A stretch of 8,938 nucleotides of DNA from JARRJS01 sp037388885. Lineage in GTDB: Bacteria > Gemmatimonadota > Gemmatimonadetes > Longimicrobiales > RSA9. The stretch spans positions 1-8,938 of the forward strand of contig JARRJS010000128.1 of NCBI GenBank assembly GCA_037388885.1. The letters are read 5' to 3'. The notes under the pieces were generated by a model. It was given only the letters and a program-made list of their open reading frames with translations. It was not told the DNA's origin and did no database searches. The position numbers and the translations under genes are program-made. Shown in pieces: positions 6,488 through 8,938 of this stretch; the stretch's first letter is position 1; each line of letters begins with the position of its first letter.

Positions 6488-7824
6488 GGAGTCTTGAAAG
6501 CACGACACGTTCGATGGGTGGTTGGGCACGCCGGGCCTGGCTCGCGGCGCTCCTTCTGGTGGCGCTCTCGACAGCCGGCGCTCCCGCATCGGCTCAGACC
6601 TTCCTGACGCATCCCGACCAGGCGGTGAGTCTGGCCCTGGGCACGTCGGTCGTGCTCGTCAACCCGGTGCCGATCAGCCGGATCTCCATGGCCGATCCCG
6701 CCGTGGCCGAAGCCGTCGCGATGTCGCCGACCGAGGTGCTCATCAATGGCAAGGCGCTCGGGACGACGACCTTCGTGGTCTGGGACAAGGAAGGAACCCG
6801 TCACATCTACGGGGTGGACGTTACGGCGGATGCCGGCGCTCTCGGCAGGCAGCTCAAGACGCTGTATCCGAATGAGGCGATCGACGTCGCTGCCCGCGGC
6901 AATACACTGGTCCTATCCGGGAAGGTCAGCTCCGCGTTCGTGGCACGTCGGGCGCTCGAGCTCGCGAAAGGCACCGGTGCGGTCGTGATCGACAACCTGA
7001 AAACTCCCGCGCCGGCACAGATCCTCCTGAAGGTGCGCTTCGCTGAAGTCAGCCGGTCCGCGCTCAAGACGCTGGGAAACCAGGTGCTCGATGTGTTGAA
7101 TCCCGATCTGCTGAGCGCAAACGGTGACTGGCGTGGGAAGACGGATTCGGACGGTGAGATCGACCTGTCTCTCATCAATAGCAGCGCCCACCTGAGCGCC
7201 ATCATACGAGCTCTCCAGGAGACGGGCGACTTCAAGAGCCTGGCCGAGCCGGACCTGCTGGCGTTGGACGGCCAGGAAGCTTCGTTCCTGGCGGGCGGTG
7301 AGTTCCCCTTTCCCACGGTTCAGGGTGGCCAGACGAGCAACGCGGTCACCCTCACCTGGAAGGAGTACGGCGTCCGGCTGAATTTCACGCCCACCATCAC
7401 CAACAGTGGCAACATCAACCTCACCATCAAGCCAGAGGTCTCATCCCTCGACTTCGCAGGCGGCCTGGTGATCGCCGGGTTCCAGATCCCGGAGGTCCTC
7501 ACCCGGCGCGCGAGTACGCAGGTCGAGCTCCGGCAGGGGCAGTCCCTGGTCATCGCCGGCCTGATGGACCGGAAGATTCAGGAGAGCATGCGGAAGCTGC
7601 CGTTTCTGGGCGACATCCCGATCCTGGGTGCGCTCTTCCGTACGACGTCCAACCGTCAGGACGTCAACGAGCTCGTGGTCATTGTGAGCCCGAGCATCGT
7701 CGAGCCCAGCGACCAGCCCCCACCGATCCCGACGGGTGAGCCGGAGACCTGGGACTGGGTCAAGCGGCTCGCGCCACCGACCAGCGATTCCGTGCCTGCT
7801 CAGCCGGGTGGAACGAGCCGTTGA
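6484..7824 (+). CDS. cpaC: CpaC/RcpA outer-membrane secretin of the Tad pilus
   Basis: 446 aa from GTG 6484. A Sec signal peptide is clear: basic region to Arg17, hydrophobic core 18-31 and an ASA cleavage site before Gln38. Domains in order: pilus/secretin N-terminal domain (~38-117), BON-like domain (~120-170, VLSGKVSS), then the secretin core from about 177 (QILLKVRFAEVSRSA). Within the core are LDGQEASFLAGGEFPFP, the WKEYGVRLNFTPTI strand, and the C-terminal signature LPFLGDIPILGALFR near 370-384, followed by ELVVIVSPSIVEP. It forms the multimeric ring through which the Flp pilus crosses the outer membrane, so the organism is diderm. Length is normal for the family. The Pro/Ser-rich tail may interact with other envelope parts. 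The stop is followed 16 bases later by the TadG-like gene. Confidence 0.95.
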   Translation: MRSLESTTRSMGGWARRAWLAALLLVALSTAGAPASAQTFLTHPDQAVSLALGTSVVLVNPVPISRISMADPAVAEAVAMSPTEVLINGKALGTTTFVVWDKEGTRHIYGVDVTADAGALGRQLKTLYPNEAIDVAARGNTLVLSGKVSSAFVARRALELAKGTGAVVIDNLKTPAPAQILLKVRFAEVSRSALKTLGNQVLDVLNPDLLSANGDWRGKTDSDGEIDLSLINSSAHLSAIIRALQETGDFKSLAEPDLLALDGQEASFLAGGEFPFPTVQGGQTSNAVTLTWKEYGVRLNFTPTITNSGNINLTIKPEVSSLDFAGGLVIAGFQIPEVLTRRASTQVELRQGQSLVIAGLMDRKIQESMRKLPFLGDIPILGALFRTTSNRQDVNELVVIVSPSIVEPSDQPPPIPTGEPETWDWVKRLAPPTSDSVPAQPGGTSR

Positions 7825-7840
7825 CCGGAGGTCGAATCTG

Positions 7841-8938
7841 ATGATCAAACGTGTGGAAGTCAGGCCCCGGAACCGTCAGACCCGGCAGGCCACCGCCTGG
7901 TGGCGTTCCTGGGCAGCGGACCAGCGCGGCTCGGTAACCGTGATGGTTGCTCTGACCATTACCGGGCTCATGGCGCTGTTGGCTCTGGCGATCGATCTAT
8001 CCGCGCTCTTCGACGCTCGCTCGGAGGCTCAGCGGGCCGCCGACTCGGCGGCTCTGGCGGGGGCCAGCGCGTTCCTCGAATACCAGCAAGATTATGCTCG
8101 GAGCGTCGCGATAAAGCGAGCGATGGAGTACGCCACGAAAAACGAGATCCGGAACACGCCGATCGATTCCGGGGATGTCACGATCGCGGTCGACCTGGAC
8201 AGCTCCACCGTCCAGGTCCAGATCCGGCGGAACGGAGTGCCCACATGGTTCGCCCGGCTGTTCGGGATCAATGCTGTCGACATCGGTGCCGATGCGACGG
8301 CCTGGGCCGGCGAGGCCGGAGCCGCCCAGTGCGTGAAGCCGTTCGCACTCCCCGATATGTGGCAAGAGACCACCCAGGACCTGAACCATAATCGGATCTG
8401 GGATCCAGGAGAGCGGTGGCAGTACAATCCCGCCGATGGCGACCGCTACGTCCCCTACTCCGGTCCCGGGGGCGGGTCGAACGAAACCGGGTACGGGAGC
8501 GACTGGCGGGACGGCTACACGGACGCGACCGGGCGCACGTACACAGCCGACTACGGGCGCCGCGTCACCGTGAAGACCACGGATCCGAACCAGACCATGA
8601 TGCCATCCTTCTTCCTGCCCTGGGTACTCCCGATTGACGGGGACCAGCCCGACTGCGGCGCTGCCGGGACTCCGGGTAGCGGCAATGGTGGGGGCGACGG
8701 TGGGACGGGCGGTCCCGGAAGCGGCGGCGATCAGCCCGGGAACGGCAACGGCAACGGCAACGGGTGGTTCAGGTGGGTGGAGCGGCGGGGCGGCCTGGGC
8801 GGTTCGAATGGCCAGGGCGCGAATAACGGCGGGAGCGGGAGCGGCGGAGGCGTCGGCCAGGACAACGGGGCGGGCCGCGGGGCTGCCCGGTATCGGCGAA
8901 ACATCTGCTCCTGCAACAACTCGATCATTGACCTCGAC
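7841..8938 (+). CDS. tadG: TadG-like pilus assembly protein with Gly/Asn-rich insertion (3' partial)
   Basis: 366 codons are present and the frame is open at the window end. GGAGG at 7827-7831, 9 bases before ATG 7841, supports the start. A basic N-terminus leads to QRGSVTVMVALTITGLMALL, the transmembrane helix of Tad/TadG proteins (about 30-58). It is followed by ARSEAQRAADSAALAGA, the conserved helical segment of that family. Residues ~100-165 are beta-rich. Then comes CVKPFALPDMW, a segment I associate with this TadG subfamily, with NHNRIWDPGERW and a YRRNICSCN element near 351-359. Between Cys272 and that element lie ~75 Gly/Asn/Ser-rich residues, probably an insertion. It is likely an inner-membrane-anchored, periplasmic assembly or adhesion factor. 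More of the operon should follow. Confidence 0.85.
   Translation, partial: MIKRVEVRPRNRQTRQATAWWRSWAADQRGSVTVMVALTITGLMALLALAIDLSALFDARSEAQRAADSAALAGASAFLEYQQDYARSVAIKRAMEYATKNEIRNTPIDSGDVTIAVDLDSSTVQVQIRRNGVPTWFARLFGINAVDIGADATAWAGEAGAAQCVKPFALPDMWQETTQDLNHNRIWDPGERWQYNPADGDRYVPYSGPGGGSNETGYGSDWRDGYTDATGRTYTADYGRRVTVKTTDPNQTMMPSFFLPWVLPIDGDQPDCGAAGTPGSGNGGGDGGTGGPGSGGDQPGNGNGNGNGWFRWVERRGGLGGSNGQGANNGGSGSGGGVGQDNGAGRGAARYRRNICSCNNSIIDLD
8741..8764 (+). repeat. AACGGC hexanucleotide microsatellite inside the TadG-like gene
   Basis: Four consecutive 6-base units (the last ends GGG) encode Asn-Gly repeats. Because the unit is a multiple of three, slippage would lengthen or shorten the Gly/Asn-rich segment without breaking the frame. 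Confidence 0.75.

Overview
The window (8,938 bases, very GC-rich, strongly GC-ending codons) looks like a chromosomal segment of a soil or aquatic Gemmatimonadota or a related high-GC bacterium. This is inferred from three things: a large M14-type secreted metallopeptidase with a C-terminal amidotransferase-like domain, a lipoprotein with the one-Cys-pair 'DGY..xVDG...NC...V.C' surface module that is frequent in that phylum, and a Tad locus. No 16S or other marker gene is present, so the phylum is not proven.

Region 1 (1-2601, + strand) is the C-terminal 866 codons of a zinc carboxypeptidase-family protein whose N-terminus lies upstream of the window. Region 2 (2602-3168) contains no intact gene. 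On the minus strand I can read a decayed two-gene remnant: the last ~28 codons of one protein ending in an ATGA overlap with a short MoaD/ThiS-like gene that has lost its middle and carries a frameshift, but still ends in the family's Gly-Gly. Region 3 (3169-3957, +) is a 262-aa lipoprotein of unknown role, followed by a strong GC-rich hairpin.

Region 4 (3958-4411) is non-coding in appearance. It holds the hairpin, a 72-bp imperfect tandem duplication with an identical 22-base core, a small palindrome and a GG-N10-GC element resembling a sigma-54 promoter, then a good Shine-Dalgarno sequence for flp.

Region 5 (4412 to the end, +) is the first half of a Tad (tight adherence / Flp pilus) operon: flp pilin, TadV/CpaA prepilin peptidase, a TadE-like pseudopilin, CpaB/RcpC, the CpaC/RcpA outer-membrane secretin and a TadG-like protein that runs off the window. 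The genes are nearly contiguous, with ATGA and GTGA stop/start overlaps, so they are probably cotranscribed and translationally coupled. TadV would process Flp and TadE, CpaC would form the outer-membrane channel with CpaB as its periplasmic partner, and TadE/TadG would be envelope-anchored assembly factors. The motor and platform genes (TadZ/CpaE, TadA/CpaF, TadB, TadC) are not in the window and are expected downstream.

I see no wholly new system. The parts most worth a second look are the decayed MoaD-like pair, the tandem repeat in front of the pilus operon, the possible sigma-54 control and the Gly/Asn-rich insertion in the TadG-like protein.
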